Shown: positions 1 to 8,860, counted from the stretch's first letter. The stretch: 64,000 nucleotides of DNA from Asaia lannensis NBRC 102526 (GCF_024054035.1 NZ_JAMXQU010000001.1:248001-312000), one strand, 5' to 3'. Made by a program: numbers and translations. The notes: generated by a model from the letters alone, not told the origin.

Positions 1-387
1 ACGATGGCGGCTATCGTGCCGCTCTCCATCGCGGCCATTCCCTATTACGCCCGTATCGCTGAAATCTCGCTTCAGGAAATCGAGCCGGGTCTGATCGAGG
101 CCGTGCGCGTCATGGGGGGCACACGCTGGATGGTCATCCGTTATGTGCTGATCCCCGAAGCGCTTCCGGGTCTGTTATCGGGCCTGACCGTGACGGCTAT
201 TACCCTCGTAGGCGCTTCGGCCATGGCCGGAGCGATCGGCGCAGGAGGGCTGGGCGATCTGGCCATCCGTTACGGCTATCAGCGGTTCAATACGACGATC
301 ATGCTGGCTGTCGTTGCCGTGCTGATCCTTCTGGTGGGGCTGATCCAGGGGGCCGGTACGCTGGCTGTGCGTATCGTCCGGCGCTGA
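1..387 (+). CDS. metI: ABC transporter permease, methionine type (5' truncated)
   Basis: This is the C-terminal ~128 residues of an inner-membrane permease; the gene begins upstream of the window. The cytoplasmic coupling (EAA) loop is visible as EAVRVMGGTRWMVIRYVLIP, followed by a Leu/Val-rich membrane span near the end. The segment around ASAMAGAIGAGGLGDLAIR and the C-terminal layout are typical of MetI, the permease that works with the MetN ATPase and MetQ lipoprotein to import D/L-methionine. The partner genes are not in the window, so the substrate rests on family resemblance alone. Confidence 0.85.
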   Translation, partial: TMAAIVPLSIAAIPYYARIAEISLQEIEPGLIEAVRVMGGTRWMVIRYVLIPEALPGLLSGLTVTAITLVGASAMAGAIGAGGLGDLAIRYGYQRFNTTIMLAVVAVLILLVGLIQGAGTLAVRIVRR

Positions 388-471
388 GGCCGGGCGACGC
401 TGGGTGCATGGGATTTGATCAAGGCGCAGCAATCTCGATCCCTGGGCGGGTTCGGGTGGCGCCCGGCCCTG

Positions 472-2022
472 TCACAGGGGGAGTATGACGCTTGCGCGCA
501 GGCCGCCTTCGGGGCGGTTGGCCAGCGTCACATCGCCGCCCTGACCGCGTACGGTCGAACGGGCAATGGCGAGACCCAGGCCTGTTCCCCCCGTTTCGCG
601 GTTGCGACTGGTCTCGGCGCGAACGAAGGGTTCGAACATGCGTTCGAGGTCTTCCTGCGGCAGGCCGGGGCCGCTGTCATCGATGCGAATGCAGATAGTC
701 TTTTCCTGACCCGGCGCACGGGTAAAGGCCACGCTGATCGAGACGGAGCCACCGTATTTGAGCGCATTCATGACGAGATTGGTAAGAGCACGTTTGAGAG
801 AGAGAGAGCGTGCCTTGATCCTGATTGCAGCTTCGGGCTCTTCATAACTGATCTGATCGGCCAGATCGGGGCGTGCCTCAGCCGCCTCGTCGGCGATGGT
901 TTGCAGCAATGCGCCCAGATCGAGCGTCGTCATGGGCTCCTGTGCCGAGCTGTCCCGACCGAAAGCGAGGGTCGCGGCGACCATGCTTTCCATCTCATCG
1001 AGGTCGGCCAGAAACTTGTCGCGCAATTCGTCATCGTCGATGAACTCAGCGCGGAGTTTCAGACGGGTGATGGGCGTGCGCAGATCGTGGCCGATGGCGG
1101 TGAGCATGAGCGTGCGGTCTGTCACGAAACGTCTGATACGCGCCGCCATGGTGTTGAACGCCAGGGCTGCCTTGCGAATTTCCGTAGGGCCCGATTCGGG
1201 CAGGGGTTGCGCATTGACGTCACGCCCCAGCGCCGTTGCGGCGTTGGCGAGTGTGGCCACGGGGGCGATCAGGCGGTGAGACCCCCAGAGAATGAGCCCG
1301 CCCCCGCAAATCGTCATGAGTGCGAATGAAATCATGAACGTGGGCGAACCGAACGGATTGGGCGGTCGCACCGTGTAGCTGATATCCAGCCAGCGATGAT
1401 CGTCCGGCATCTGGAGCGACATTGCATAATGACGTGTGCCGGGCTTGTGACCGATAATCATGCGCTGGGGGCGCAGGCGTGGCGGCAGCATGCCCATACC
1501 GGCAAGAACCGGAGGCATGAAGGCCGCCATGCGATGTTCCTCACCCGGAGGGGCATCGAAGCCACCGGAAGGCGGTGGGCCGTTCGCGAATGGAAAAGGG
1601 GGACGACCTTCACCGCCGCCCATTTCGCCGGGAGGCAAAAAGCCACCTTCTTCCTGCATGCCGGGGGGAGGGCCGCCGCGCATCATGGGATTGAGGCCGA
1701 GTGGTATGGGGATGAAAGCGCCCGGCAGATGGGTGTCGGGCTTGCTGTCGAGAACGATCCTGAAGTTCGAGGGCGTTTCGATGGCAGCAAGACCCGCCTC
1801 ACGATCGGCAGGCGGGAGTTCGACCAGCGTGTGATAGATCGAAAAGGCGTGATGCTCGTTTTCGTGCATTTCGGCACGGTCGGCAATGTTCAGGTGATCG
1901 AGGGCATGAATGGTCAGACCGGCAGCCTGAACCACGCACAGCCCGGCAATCAGCAGCAGATTGGTGCGCGCCCGAAGCGAGCGCGGCAGAAGGCGAATCA
2001 CAGCGTCAGAGGCGTTCGACAT
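472..2022 (-). CDS. Sensor histidine kinase (EnvZ-like) with a Met/Pro/Gly-rich periplasmic region
   Basis: An inner-membrane histidine kinase of ~516 residues and partner of the regulator directly upstream, whose end it overlaps by 17 nt. The start at MSNASDAV is preferred over a Met five codons earlier. Visible order: membrane span ~20-40, periplasmic region to ~228 with a low-complexity stretch rich in Pro, Gly and Met (~107-185), second span ~228-246, HAMP, H-box AIGHDLRTPITRL (His ~312), N-box NLVMNALKYG, and ATP-binding motifs DDSGPGLP and GGTGLGLA. The output resembles EnvZ/OmpR-type kinases. The signal is unknown; the Met-rich stretch suggests metal or envelope sensing, which is inference. 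Confidence 0.9.
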   Translation of the reverse strand: MSNASDAVIRLLPRSLRARTNLLLIAGLCVVQAAGLTIHALDHLNIADRAEMHENEHHAFSIYHTLVELPPADREAGLAAIETPSNFRIVLDSKPDTHLPGAFIPIPLGLNPMMRGGPPPGMQEEGGFLPPGEMGGGEGRPPFPFANGPPPSGGFDAPPGEEHRMAAFMPPVLAGMGMLPPRLRPQRMIIGHKPGTRHYAMSLQMPDDHRWLDISYTVRPPNPFGSPTFMISFALMTICGGGLILWGSHRLIAPVATLANAATALGRDVNAQPLPESGPTEIRKAALAFNTMAARIRRFVTDRTLMLTAIGHDLRTPITRLKLRAEFIDDDELRDKFLADLDEMESMVAATLAFGRDSSAQEPMTTLDLGALLQTIADEAAEARPDLADQISYEEPEAAIRIKARSLSLKRALTNLVMNALKYGGSVSISVAFTRAPGQEKTICIRIDDSGPGLPQEDLERMFEPFVRAETSRNRETGGTGLGLAIARSTVRGQGGDVTLANRPEGGLRASVILPL

Positions 2023-2725
2023 CGGCGGCGAGAACATAGCCGCCCCCGCGAACCGTCTTGATCATCTGGGCATTGCGCCCGTCATCTTCCAGCTTGCGAC
2101 GCAGACGGCTCACGGCCACGTCTATGGCACGATCGAACGGACCGGCCTGACGACCGCGCAGCATTTCCAGCAGCATGTCACGCGTCAGCACGCGATTGGC
2201 GCGTTCGAGAAAAGCCAGAAGCATATCGTATTCGCCACCCGTCAGCGGCACCTCGGCCCCGTCGGGGTTGAGCAGGCGACGGCGGGCCGGTTCGAGCGTC
2301 CAGCCCGAAAAGCGTATCATGCGTGAATCGGCTGAGAGCTTCTTGTCCGAACTGTCGGCCGTGCGGCGAAGCACGGCACGAATACGGGCCAGCAATTCAC
2401 GCGGATTGAAGGGTTTGGCCACGTAGTCATCCGCACCGAATTCGAGCCCGATGATTCGGTCCGTCTCATCGCTCATGGCTGTCAGCATGATGATGGGCAC
2501 ATTGTCCTGACTGCGCAGCCAGCGTGCGATGTCGAGCCCGCTTTCACCGGGGAGCATCAGATCCAGCACCACAAGCTGATAGTGACCGGCTGCCCAGGCA
2601 CGACGGGCTTCACGCCCGTCGCGGGCAGCTGTCACCCGGAAATGGTTGCGTTCGAGAAAGCGGCAGAGAAGCTCGCGTATCTCGCGGTCGTCATCAACGA
2701 TGAGAAGGTGCGGGGTCGTATCCAT
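2006..2725 (-). CDS. OmpR-family response regulator
   Basis: A 239-residue DNA-binding response regulator. The receiver domain carries the acidic pocket (DDD near residues 11-13), the phospho-acceptor Asp55 in VVLDLMLPG and the conserved Lys in DDYVAKPFNP. The C-terminal half is a winged helix of the OmpR/PhoB type, ending in the family-typical KTVRGGGYVL. It is the first gene of a two-gene operon with the kinase at 472-2022, so the pair should form one phosphorelay. Targets are not evident from the sequence. Confidence 0.93.
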   Translation of the reverse strand: MDTTPHLLIVDDDREIRELLCRFLERNHFRVTAARDGREARRAWAAGHYQLVVLDLMLPGESGLDIARWLRSQDNVPIIMLTAMSDETDRIIGLEFGADDYVAKPFNPRELLARIRAVLRRTADSSDKKLSADSRMIRFSGWTLEPARRRLLNPDGAEVPLTGGEYDMLLAFLERANRVLTRDMLLEMLRGRQAGPFDRAIDVAVSRLRRKLEDDGRNAQMIKTVRGGGYVLAADVERL

Positions 2726-2801
2726 GAATGTAACATTGGTCCGAATCGATCCGGCCTCACAAGAGGCTGTTTCATTCCGTCACAACTTGCGAAAACCCGT
2801 C

Positions 2802-3893
2802 TCAATCGAGCCAGGGGGGTGTCGGCAGGTTTTTTGCCCGCAGGAATTCAGGATTGAAGATCTTGGACTGGTAGCGTGCGCCGCCATCGCAGAGGATTGT
2901 TACAATCCGATGCCCCGGACCGAGGCGTTTTGCCACGCGAATCGCTGCCGCCACGTTGATACCTGCTGAGCCGCCGAGGGAAATCCCCTCGCGATCCTGA
3001 AGCGAGAAGATCTGCTCCAGGGCTTCGGCATCGGGAATGCGCTCGGCATCGTCGATGGTGACGCCTTCGAGATTTCCCGTCACGCGCGACTGACCGATCC
3101 CTTCGGTAATCGAGCCGCCAGACACACTCAGATCGTTCGATTTGACCCAGCCATAAAGACCCGAGCCTTCCGGATCGGCCAGAACGATTTCGGGGCGCTT
3201 GCGCCCTGCCTTGTCGGCCAGATCGCCAAGTCCGAGGGCGACGCCTGCCAGCGTGCCGCCTGTACCGCAGGCACAGGTAAAGGCATCGACCCGCCCGTCG
3301 AGCTGATGCCAGATCTCGGCAGCGGTAGTGGCGCGATGACCCTCACGATTGGCGGTGTTGTCGAACTGGTTGGCCCAGACGGCATTGTCGGTTTCCTCGG
3401 CAATGCGGCGTGAGACATGAACGTAATTGCCCGGATCGCGGAACGGCTTGGCAGGCACCAGGCGCAGATCGGCACCGATCATGCGCAGAAAATCGATTTT
3501 TTCGCGGCTCTGCGTTTCAGGCATGACGATGATGGTGCGATAGCCGCGCGCCTTGGCCACCAGCGTCAGACCGATACCCGTATTGCCTGCCGTGCCTTCC
3601 ACGATAACGCCGCCCGGCTTCAGAACGCCGCGTTTTTCGGCATCGAGAATAATGGCGAGCGCCGCACGATCCTTGACCGAGCCACCGGGATTCATGAATT
3701 CGGCCTTGCCATAGATCTCGCAGCCCGTGGCCTCCGAGGCCAGCTTCAGCCTGATCAGGGGCGTCCCGCCAATGGCGCCGATCATGCCCTCCGAAGGATG
3801 CTGCCAGCCCGGGATAGTGCCGCTTGGGATAGTACCCCCCGGGACGGTGGCGGTTGCGTGTGAGGGTGTCATGTTCTGCGTGGTCATCTGCAT
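2802..3893 (-). CDS. Cysteine synthase family PLP enzyme
   Basis: A 363-residue fold-type II PLP enzyme of the cysteine synthase / cystathionine beta-synthase family. PLP Lys74 lies in PGGSVKDRAAL, the substrate loop is EGTAGNTGIG (~99-108), the phosphate-binding glycines are in CGTGGTLAG, and SLGGSAGIN is near residue 315. It probably makes cysteine from O-acetylserine and sulfide. It is longer than CysK (~310-320) because of an N-terminal tail with a small internal repeat (GGTIPSGTIPGW) and a longer C-terminus. Two Met codons lie close together at the start; the first has AGGA four bases upstream. The divergent rhodanese gene 66 bp away also points to sulfur metabolism. Confidence 0.85.
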   Translation of the reverse strand: MQMTTQNMTPSHATATVPGGTIPSGTIPGWQHPSEGMIGAIGGTPLIRLKLASEATGCEIYGKAEFMNPGGSVKDRAALAIILDAEKRGVLKPGGVIVEGTAGNTGIGLTLVAKARGYRTIIVMPETQSREKIDFLRMIGADLRLVPAKPFRDPGNYVHVSRRIAEETDNAVWANQFDNTANREGHRATTAAEIWHQLDGRVDAFTCACGTGGTLAGVALGLGDLADKAGRKRPEIVLADPEGSGLYGWVKSNDLSVSGGSITEGIGQSRVTGNLEGVTIDDAERIPDAEALEQIFSLQDREGISLGGSAGINVAAAIRVAKRLGPGHRIVTILCDGGARYQSKIFNPEFLRAKNLPTPPWLD

Positions 3894-3959
3894 TCCATCC
3901 TATACGTCTGCGGTTTGAGAGTTTAACGTCGCGACATGTAAAATAAATGAGGAAAAACG

Positions 3960-4361
3960 ATGGTCGACTGTATTTCAGCGCGTGCTGCCTGGGAACGTCT
4001 CGAAGCGGACAGGGATGCCGTTCTGATCGATGTACGTACGCCCAGTGAATGGCAATTGGTCGGGCTGCCCGACCTGTCACCCATCGACAAGGATGTCAGA
4101 ACGCTGAGCTGGGACCCGTACGACGCCAATGGCTTTGCTGTGGCACTGCGCGAGCTGGTGCCGTCGCTCCAGACCCCGGTCCTGTTCCTGTGCCGTTCCG
4201 GCGTGCGGTCGCATCAGACGGCCGAACTTGCTGCCCATCTGGGTTATGTCGAGAGCGTGAACGTGGTTGAGGGGTATGAGGGTCAGCCCGATCCAAGTGG
4301 ACAGCGTGGCCGTGTCTGCGGCTGGCAGTTCGAGAATCTGCCGTCGCTTTTCCCCGGCTGA
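3960..4361 (+). CDS. Rhodanese-like domain protein
   Basis: A single-domain rhodanese of 133 residues, probably a cytoplasmic sulfurtransferase. It has the N-terminal LIDVRTPSEW motif and the active-site loop FLCRSGVRSHQTAE with the catalytic Cys. The family moves sulfane sulfur from a donor to an acceptor such as cyanide or a protein thiol. It is divergent from the cysteine synthase homologue, and the 66-bp gap must hold both promoters. A short GC-rich inverted repeat (CCCGGC/GCCGGG) overlaps the stop codon. The physiological acceptor is unknown. Confidence 0.88.
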   Translation: MVDCISARAAWERLEADRDAVLIDVRTPSEWQLVGLPDLSPIDKDVRTLSWDPYDANGFAVALRELVPSLQTPVLFLCRSGVRSHQTAELAAHLGYVESVNVVEGYEGQPDPSGQRGRVCGWQFENLPSLFPG

Positions 4362-4494
4362 CGCCGGGTATCCCAGCCGTTTCCCGACGCCTTATCCGGG
4401 ACATGGCTGAATGATCGGACAGAACGATCAGGCCGATCTGCCGCGTGACGCGCGCCCGGACCTGTTGCCAGCGCGTCGTCTTCGGAAATCCGCG

Positions 4495-5898
4495 TCAGAA
4501 ACCTGCGCGATGCAGTGCGTCGCGCAGGGTTTCCGCCTGACGGGTAATATGCTGCGGCGTCACCTCATCCAGATGTGGAATTTCGGCCAGCACAGGAACG
4601 CGTCCGAAATGTGCGATGGCAGCACGATTGGCTGGGTTGGGCGTGCCGCTCATGACCACACCGGCAATGGCCATGTTGCGCTGCCTGAGTGCCTCGATAC
4701 TGAGCAGTGTGTGATTGATCGTTCCCAATCCGCTACGGCAGACGAGAATGACAGGCAGATCGAGCGTGGCTGCCCAGTCGACAAGCAGCGTGTCGCTATT
4801 GAGCGGCACCATCAGGCCGCCAGCACCTTCGACAACCAGTGTTCGGTCGCTCTCTGGCAGGGTGAGTGCTGTCGGGTCGACCTCGCGTCCTTCCAGGGCT
4901 GCGGCATCCTGCGGCGAGAGCGGAGCAAGAAAAGCGTAAGCCGGTGGGATCACGCGTGAAGAAGGCAGTTCGGCCAGGGTTGTGACGCTCGCCGTATCGC
5001 CGGCCTCGTCGCTGAGTCCGGTCTGGAAGGGTTTCCAGTACGTGGCATCGAGCGCTTTCGTGACGATTGCTGAAACCAGCGTCTTGCCGATACCGGTATC
5101 CGTGCCGGTCACGAAAACGCCACGTGTCCTGACGGCGCTGCCATAGGCGATCCGGTAATCCATCTCGTTGGTCATCCTGTCGAAATGCTGCATCACGCGG
5201 CGAAGCTGCGTCGATGTAAGAGCGCGGCTGCCCTCTCTGGGGGTGGTGGCTCCGATGGTTCTGAGATCCTGCAGAAAACGGCGTGCCGTTCCGACCGGAT
5301 CGCGCTGCGTTTCGCCCTCCCAGATACCCCGTAACGAGGTCGGATAATCGGCCGAGAGCTGTGAAAGCGCGGGATAATCCGGAAAGCCGCAAGGCAGGCC
5401 TTCTGCCTCGCAGGCTTCGCGCCACTGGGCAAAGCTGCCCTGCGCCAGTGTGGTGACCTCAAGCCGGCCGCCCGGTGTCAGAAGATGGGCAAGACGGCGG
5501 AAGGCAGCAGCACGGTCATTGAACCACTGGATGCAGAAGCTGGAGCAGATGAGATCGAACGGTCCCGTCACCTCGGGATGCTCGGCATCCATCACATGAT
5601 AGATCACGCCGGGCACGGCTTCGCGCGCACGCGCGATCATGCCCGGGGAAAGGTCGATGGCCGTTATCTCGGCATTGGGGAACAGCGCGCTCAGCTTGCG
5701 TGTCAGCGCGCCGGTGCCGCAGCCGAGTTCGAGAATGCGGGCAGGCGGCGCGGATGAGGCATAACGCGCGGCAATTCTCTCGGCCAGCGCGGTCGCTGTA
5801 CGGGCCTGTACCCGCGCGGCGCGATCGTAATCCTGCGCCAGATCGAAACAAGCCGCGATCGGGACCGAGCGGGATGAAGGTGGAGAGGACGGATTCAA
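4495..5898 (-). CDS. bioC-bioD: BioC-BioD fusion: malonyl-ACP methyltransferase and dethiobiotin synthetase
   Basis: One ~467-residue frame holding two biotin enzymes. Residues ~15-255 are a class I SAM methyltransferase of the BioC type (ILELGCGTG at ~55-63, DLSPGMIARAR, then CIQWFND typical of BioC). Residues ~259-467 are dethiobiotin synthetase: P-loop GTDTGIGKT (~265-273), KPFQTG and VEGAGGLMVPL. BioC starts the disguised pimelate pathway; BioD closes the ureido ring. No Met occurs near the expected N-terminus. The best start is a TTG that overlaps the TGA of the upstream bioH-like gene (TTGA), with GGAG eight bases upstream. The open frame continues further upstream, but there it is only a shadow of that gene. 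Confidence 0.9.
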   Translation of the reverse strand: MNPSSPPSSRSVPIAACFDLAQDYDRAARVQARTATALAERIAARYASSAPPARILELGCGTGALTRKLSALFPNAEITAIDLSPGMIARAREAVPGVIYHVMDAEHPEVTGPFDLICSSFCIQWFNDRAAAFRRLAHLLTPGGRLEVTTLAQGSFAQWREACEAEGLPCGFPDYPALSQLSADYPTSLRGIWEGETQRDPVGTARRFLQDLRTIGATTPREGSRALTSTQLRRVMQHFDRMTNEMDYRIAYGSAVRTRGVFVTGTDTGIGKTLVSAIVTKALDATYWKPFQTGLSDEAGDTASVTTLAELPSSRVIPPAYAFLAPLSPQDAAALEGREVDPTALTLPESDRTLVVEGAGGLMVPLNSDTLLVDWAATLDLPVILVCRSGLGTINHTLLSIEALRQRNMAIAGVVMSGTPNPANRAAIAHFGRVPVLAEIPHLDEVTPQHITRQAETLRDALHRAGF

Positions 5899-6524
5899 GC
5901 GGCCTGCTCCAGCTTCGAGGCAACGAATGCGGCGCAGCCAGCAGGATCTGTCAGGGGCAGCAAATGTCCGCCATCGCACGCATGGTGTGTGGCATGCGGA
6001 AAGCTCGCCTCTGTCATGGCAGGAGAAACGAGCGGGTCGTTTCGTCCGCTGATACAGGTGATTTCTGTTCCCCGCTCCAGGGCTGCCGATCTGGCATCGC
6101 TGTCGATCAGGCTGTCGAGACCTGCAAGCAAAGAAGAGACGTGAGGCGTTTCGCAGGGAATGAACGGGTCGAATTGCTGCCTGAACTGCCTGACGACCCC
6201 AACGGGATCGCGCATCAGGCGGGACTTCATACGGGCTAGAATGCGCAGCGGAATGCCTTGGGGATAGTCTTCCGCCTGGCTGAAACGGGCAAAACCGTTG
6301 AAAGCCACAAGGCCGCGGCACAGGGGCGCGCGACCTGCAAGACAGGCCAGCGTTCCGGCAGAATGCGTGATGGCCAGATAGGGCGTATCGGGCAGGGTCA
6401 GCGAAACCGGTTTGCCCGTATAGCCGCATTCCACAAACACCGCCTCCGGCCGTCCCAGAGCGTCATGAAGCGGTGTCCAGAAGCCGGAATCGAAACTCCA
6501 GCCATGCATGAAAACGAGCTTCAT
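5895..6524 (-). CDS. bioH: BioH-like alpha/beta hydrolase (pimeloyl-ACP methyl ester esterase)
   Basis: A small 209-residue alpha/beta hydrolase placed between bioF and bioC-bioD, where the esterase that frees pimeloyl-ACP from its methyl ester is expected. The oxyanion segment is FMHGWSFD, the nucleophile elbow AITHSAGTLA (Ser55), the acid probably the Asp of SGRNDPLVS, and the His is in CDGGHLLPL. The elbow reads THSAG, not GxSxG, and the protein is shorter than E. coli BioH (~256), so it could belong to another esterase group serving the same step (BioG, BioJ, BioK types). Its start overlaps the bioF stop (ATGA). Confidence 0.75.
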   Translation of the reverse strand: MKLVFMHGWSFDSGFWTPLHDALGRPEAVFVECGYTGKPVSLTLPDTPYLAITHSAGTLACLAGRAPLCRGLVAFNGFARFSQAEDYPQGIPLRILARMKSRLMRDPVGVVRQFRQQFDPFIPCETPHVSSLLAGLDSLIDSDARSAALERGTEITCISGRNDPLVSPAMTEASFPHATHHACDGGHLLPLTDPAGCAAFVASKLEQAA

Positions 6525-7705
6525 GACCGGATCTGCTTCAGGGCTCCGGTCAGCGCATCGGCAAGCCGTTCGATATCGGCTTCGTCATGGCTTGCGCTCA
6601 GGGCGAGACGCAGCCGGGCAGAGCCTGCGGGCACGGTGGGGGGGCGTATGGCAACGGTCAGCAGGCCCTTCTGTTCCAGTGTTCTGGCCAGGGTGAGTGC
6701 TGTCGTCTCGTCGCCGATAATCACGGGCACGATCTGTGTGGTGGACTCTCCCGTCTCGATACCGGCCTCGTGCAGTCTGCGACGAAGCAATGTCGCGTTC
6801 CGCCTCAATCCAAGACGCGCGGTTTCGAGCGCGGGCATGAGTTCAAGAGCGGCATCCATGGCCCCGAGCATGGGGGGCGAAGGGGCCGTACTGTAAATGA
6901 AGCCCGAGCAGGCAGTTACGATCCAGTCGCACAGGGCACGCGATCCCGCGATATAGGCGCCCATGCTGCCGAGCGCCTTGCTGAACGTGCCCATGATGAG
7001 ATCGACGTCATGACCATGGGAGAGCCCGCGGCCATGCGGTCCGAGAACGCCAGTGGCATGCGCCTCATCGAGGTAGAAGAAAGCGTCGTAACGCCGTGCC
7101 AGAGCGCTCAGGGCCGCAATATCGGCCGTGTCGCCATCCATCGAGAAAACGCTCTCGGTGACGATGAAGCGCATGCCTGGCTGATCGGCATGGCGGCTGA
7201 GCAGGGAGTCGAGATGATCCAGATCGTTGTGACGAAACCGGATCTGTTTCACACCGGCCGCCGCACATCCATGATGCATGCTGGCATGATTGAGCTTGTC
7301 GGCAAAAACCAGAGGCGGCGCGCCGGTCTGTTCGCGTGCCAGACGGAACAGGGCGGGCAGAACGGCAGCATTGGCCTGCCAGCCCGACGCGAACAGAAGA
7401 GCGGCTTCGGTCTCCTTGAATGCGGCAAGACGGGATTCGACCTGCTGATGCAGATCGAGCGTGCCGCTGACAAGGCGTGAGGCTCTGGCCCCTGTTCCAT
7501 GCTGCAAGGCCCAGTCGGCAGCGCGCTCGCGCAGGAGCGGATGGCCAGAGAGACCGAGATAATCGTTCGACGAGAAGTCGAGCACTTCACGCCCCTGGCT
7601 CAGAACGGCATCGGGCGTGCGATGCAGGGTGCGCAGGGAACGACGCAGCGTGCGCGCGTCCAGATCGTGCAGGGCCTGTCGGAGAAGCGGGTCGAAACGC
7701 GTCAT
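6521..7705 (-). CDS. bioF: 8-amino-7-oxononanoate synthase
   Basis: A 394-residue alpha-oxoamine synthase that condenses pimeloyl-ACP with alanine to give 8-amino-7-oxononanoate, the first step of biotin ring assembly. Family marks: SSNDYLGLSGHP near the N-terminus, ASRLVSGT, DEAHATGVLGPHGRG, and the PLP lysine in MGTFSKALGS (~residue 240). Length matches BioF. It is the first gene of the operon bioF - bioH - bioC-bioD, with all joints overlapping by 4 nt. An SDR gene on the same strand ends 71 bp upstream and might be co-transcribed. Confidence 0.95.
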   Translation of the reverse strand: MTRFDPLLRQALHDLDARTLRRSLRTLHRTPDAVLSQGREVLDFSSNDYLGLSGHPLLRERAADWALQHGTGARASRLVSGTLDLHQQVESRLAAFKETEAALLFASGWQANAAVLPALFRLAREQTGAPPLVFADKLNHASMHHGCAAAGVKQIRFRHNDLDHLDSLLSRHADQPGMRFIVTESVFSMDGDTADIAALSALARRYDAFFYLDEAHATGVLGPHGRGLSHGHDVDLIMGTFSKALGSMGAYIAGSRALCDWIVTACSGFIYSTAPSPPMLGAMDAALELMPALETARLGLRRNATLLRRRLHEAGIETGESTTQIVPVIIGDETTALTLARTLEQKGLLTVAIRPPTVPAGSARLRLALSASHDEADIERLADALTGALKQIRS

Positions 7706-7776
7706 GCCCTGTCCCTGCCGTCGTGCTTGGGGGTTGTCAATTCTTCCAGAGCGGTGGCGCTGCGGGTCTTTCGTGC

Positions 7777-8703
7777 TCAGCGAGGCTGTTTGCAGGAACG
7801 ACGATAGCCGCGACGGCCCAGAAAGCCGAGCAGGGGCAAAGTCAGATGCAGCAGGGGGGGCATGAGCATGCAGAGTTTGCCGAACACACCATCCATGGCG
7901 GGCAGGAACCGCTCGCCTGTGCTGCGCTCGATCTGCGACACGACGGCTTTTGCCACTTTTTCCGGCGCGAGAGGCGTGCTGACATAGTTCAGGATCGAAC
8001 CGCCTTCAGCCATTTCACGCGCCAGCATGTCTGTCTGTACCGCACCGGGAAACACCGACCCGACCCGTATGCCCGAAGAACGGAGTTCCTGAGCCAGCGA
8101 CAGGGCAAAGCTGCGCAGTCCGGCCTTGGTGGCGGCGTAAACGGCGCTGCCTGCCAGAGGCATGACGGCCGCCATGGAGTTGACGAACACGATACGGCCC
8201 GTTTCCCCGCCGGTCATGCGAGCCGATGAGGCATGATGGCCCATAAGCGGCAGGAGATGGCGTGTCAGCAGGATCGGTGCAGCGAGATTGAGCGCGATCT
8301 GGGCATCGATGGCCGCGCCCGTCGCTTCGCTCATCGGCGAGGGAGTGATCGTTCCGGCGCAATGGATCACTGCGAAAATCCGGTCGGTTTTTTCGCGTAT
8401 GCGCGCGCTGGCCTGAGCCAGCGAGTCGGGTGATGCGAGATCGCAGGGGATATGCAGGCACAATGCCGGATCGAGCGGCGGTGTCGAGCGGCACAGGGCA
8501 ATCAGTCGATAACCGCGTGAAGCGAGATCCTGAGCAATCAGGGCGCCGATGCCACCCGATGCGCCAGTCAGCACAACCAGCTTCCGACCGTCATTATGAG
8601 ACACAGCATGATCCTGTGAGGATGGCTGTGAGACAGCCGCAGAGGCAGGCCGTATAGGGGGGGAAACCGTCATGGCTTCTGTCTTAGCCTCGAATGAGGA
8701 CAT
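7777..8703 (-). CDS. Short-chain dehydrogenase/reductase
   Basis: A 308-residue classical SDR with the cofactor motif TGASGGIG, the NAG-equivalent HCAGT, Ser in VNSMAAV and the catalytic YAATKAG (YxxxK). The N-terminus carries ~40 extra residues rich in Ser and Pro before the Rossmann fold; a second Met at base 8673 could be the true start. The C-terminal tail contains a hydrophobic stretch (MLMPPLLHLTLPLLGFLG) followed by basic residues, which suggests membrane association, as in several lipid-acting SDRs. It lies directly upstream of the biotin operon, but nothing in it shows a role in biotin synthesis. Substrate unknown. Confidence 0.85.
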   Translation of the reverse strand: MSSFEAKTEAMTVSPPIRPASAAVSQPSSQDHAVSHNDGRKLVVLTGASGGIGALIAQDLASRGYRLIALCRSTPPLDPALCLHIPCDLASPDSLAQASARIREKTDRIFAVIHCAGTITPSPMSEATGAAIDAQIALNLAAPILLTRHLLPLMGHHASSARMTGGETGRIVFVNSMAAVMPLAGSAVYAATKAGLRSFALSLAQELRSSGIRVGSVFPGAVQTDMLAREMAEGGSILNYVSTPLAPEKVAKAVVSQIERSTGERFLPAMDGVFGKLCMLMPPLLHLTLPLLGFLGRRGYRRSCKQPR

Positions 8704-8816
8704 GAGACATGCGAATTCGGCTCGTTCGGGTCTTTTTTAATCCTGGGCAGCCTCCCGTATGCGGAGAGGCCCGTATGCGCAGTGTCTGGTGCTGGCAGGA
8801 ACAGGAAACGGCTTGT

Positions 8817-8845
8817 CCGGGAAGGCAGAAGGACTGCCTTCCCGG
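8817..8845 (-). terminator. Hairpin with 12-bp perfect stem
   Basis: CCGGGAAGGCAG pairs perfectly with CTGCCTTCCCGG around a 5-nt loop. It begins 15 bp past the stop of the coiled-coil gene on the minus strand, where a terminator is expected. No clear T-run follows on that strand, so termination efficiency is uncertain. Confidence 0.55.
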
Positions 8846-8860
8846 TCATGAGGGACAATC

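Noticed and set aside
415-1329. 304-codon open frame on the plus strand
   Set aside because: Antisense to the histidine kinase, whose motifs are unmistakable; the composition is that of a complementary high-GC frame.
5899-6429. N-terminal extension of the BioC-BioD frame to a Met at 6429
   Set aside because: It lies wholly inside the bioH-like gene in another frame and shows no BioC similarity; TTG 5898 with GGAG fits.
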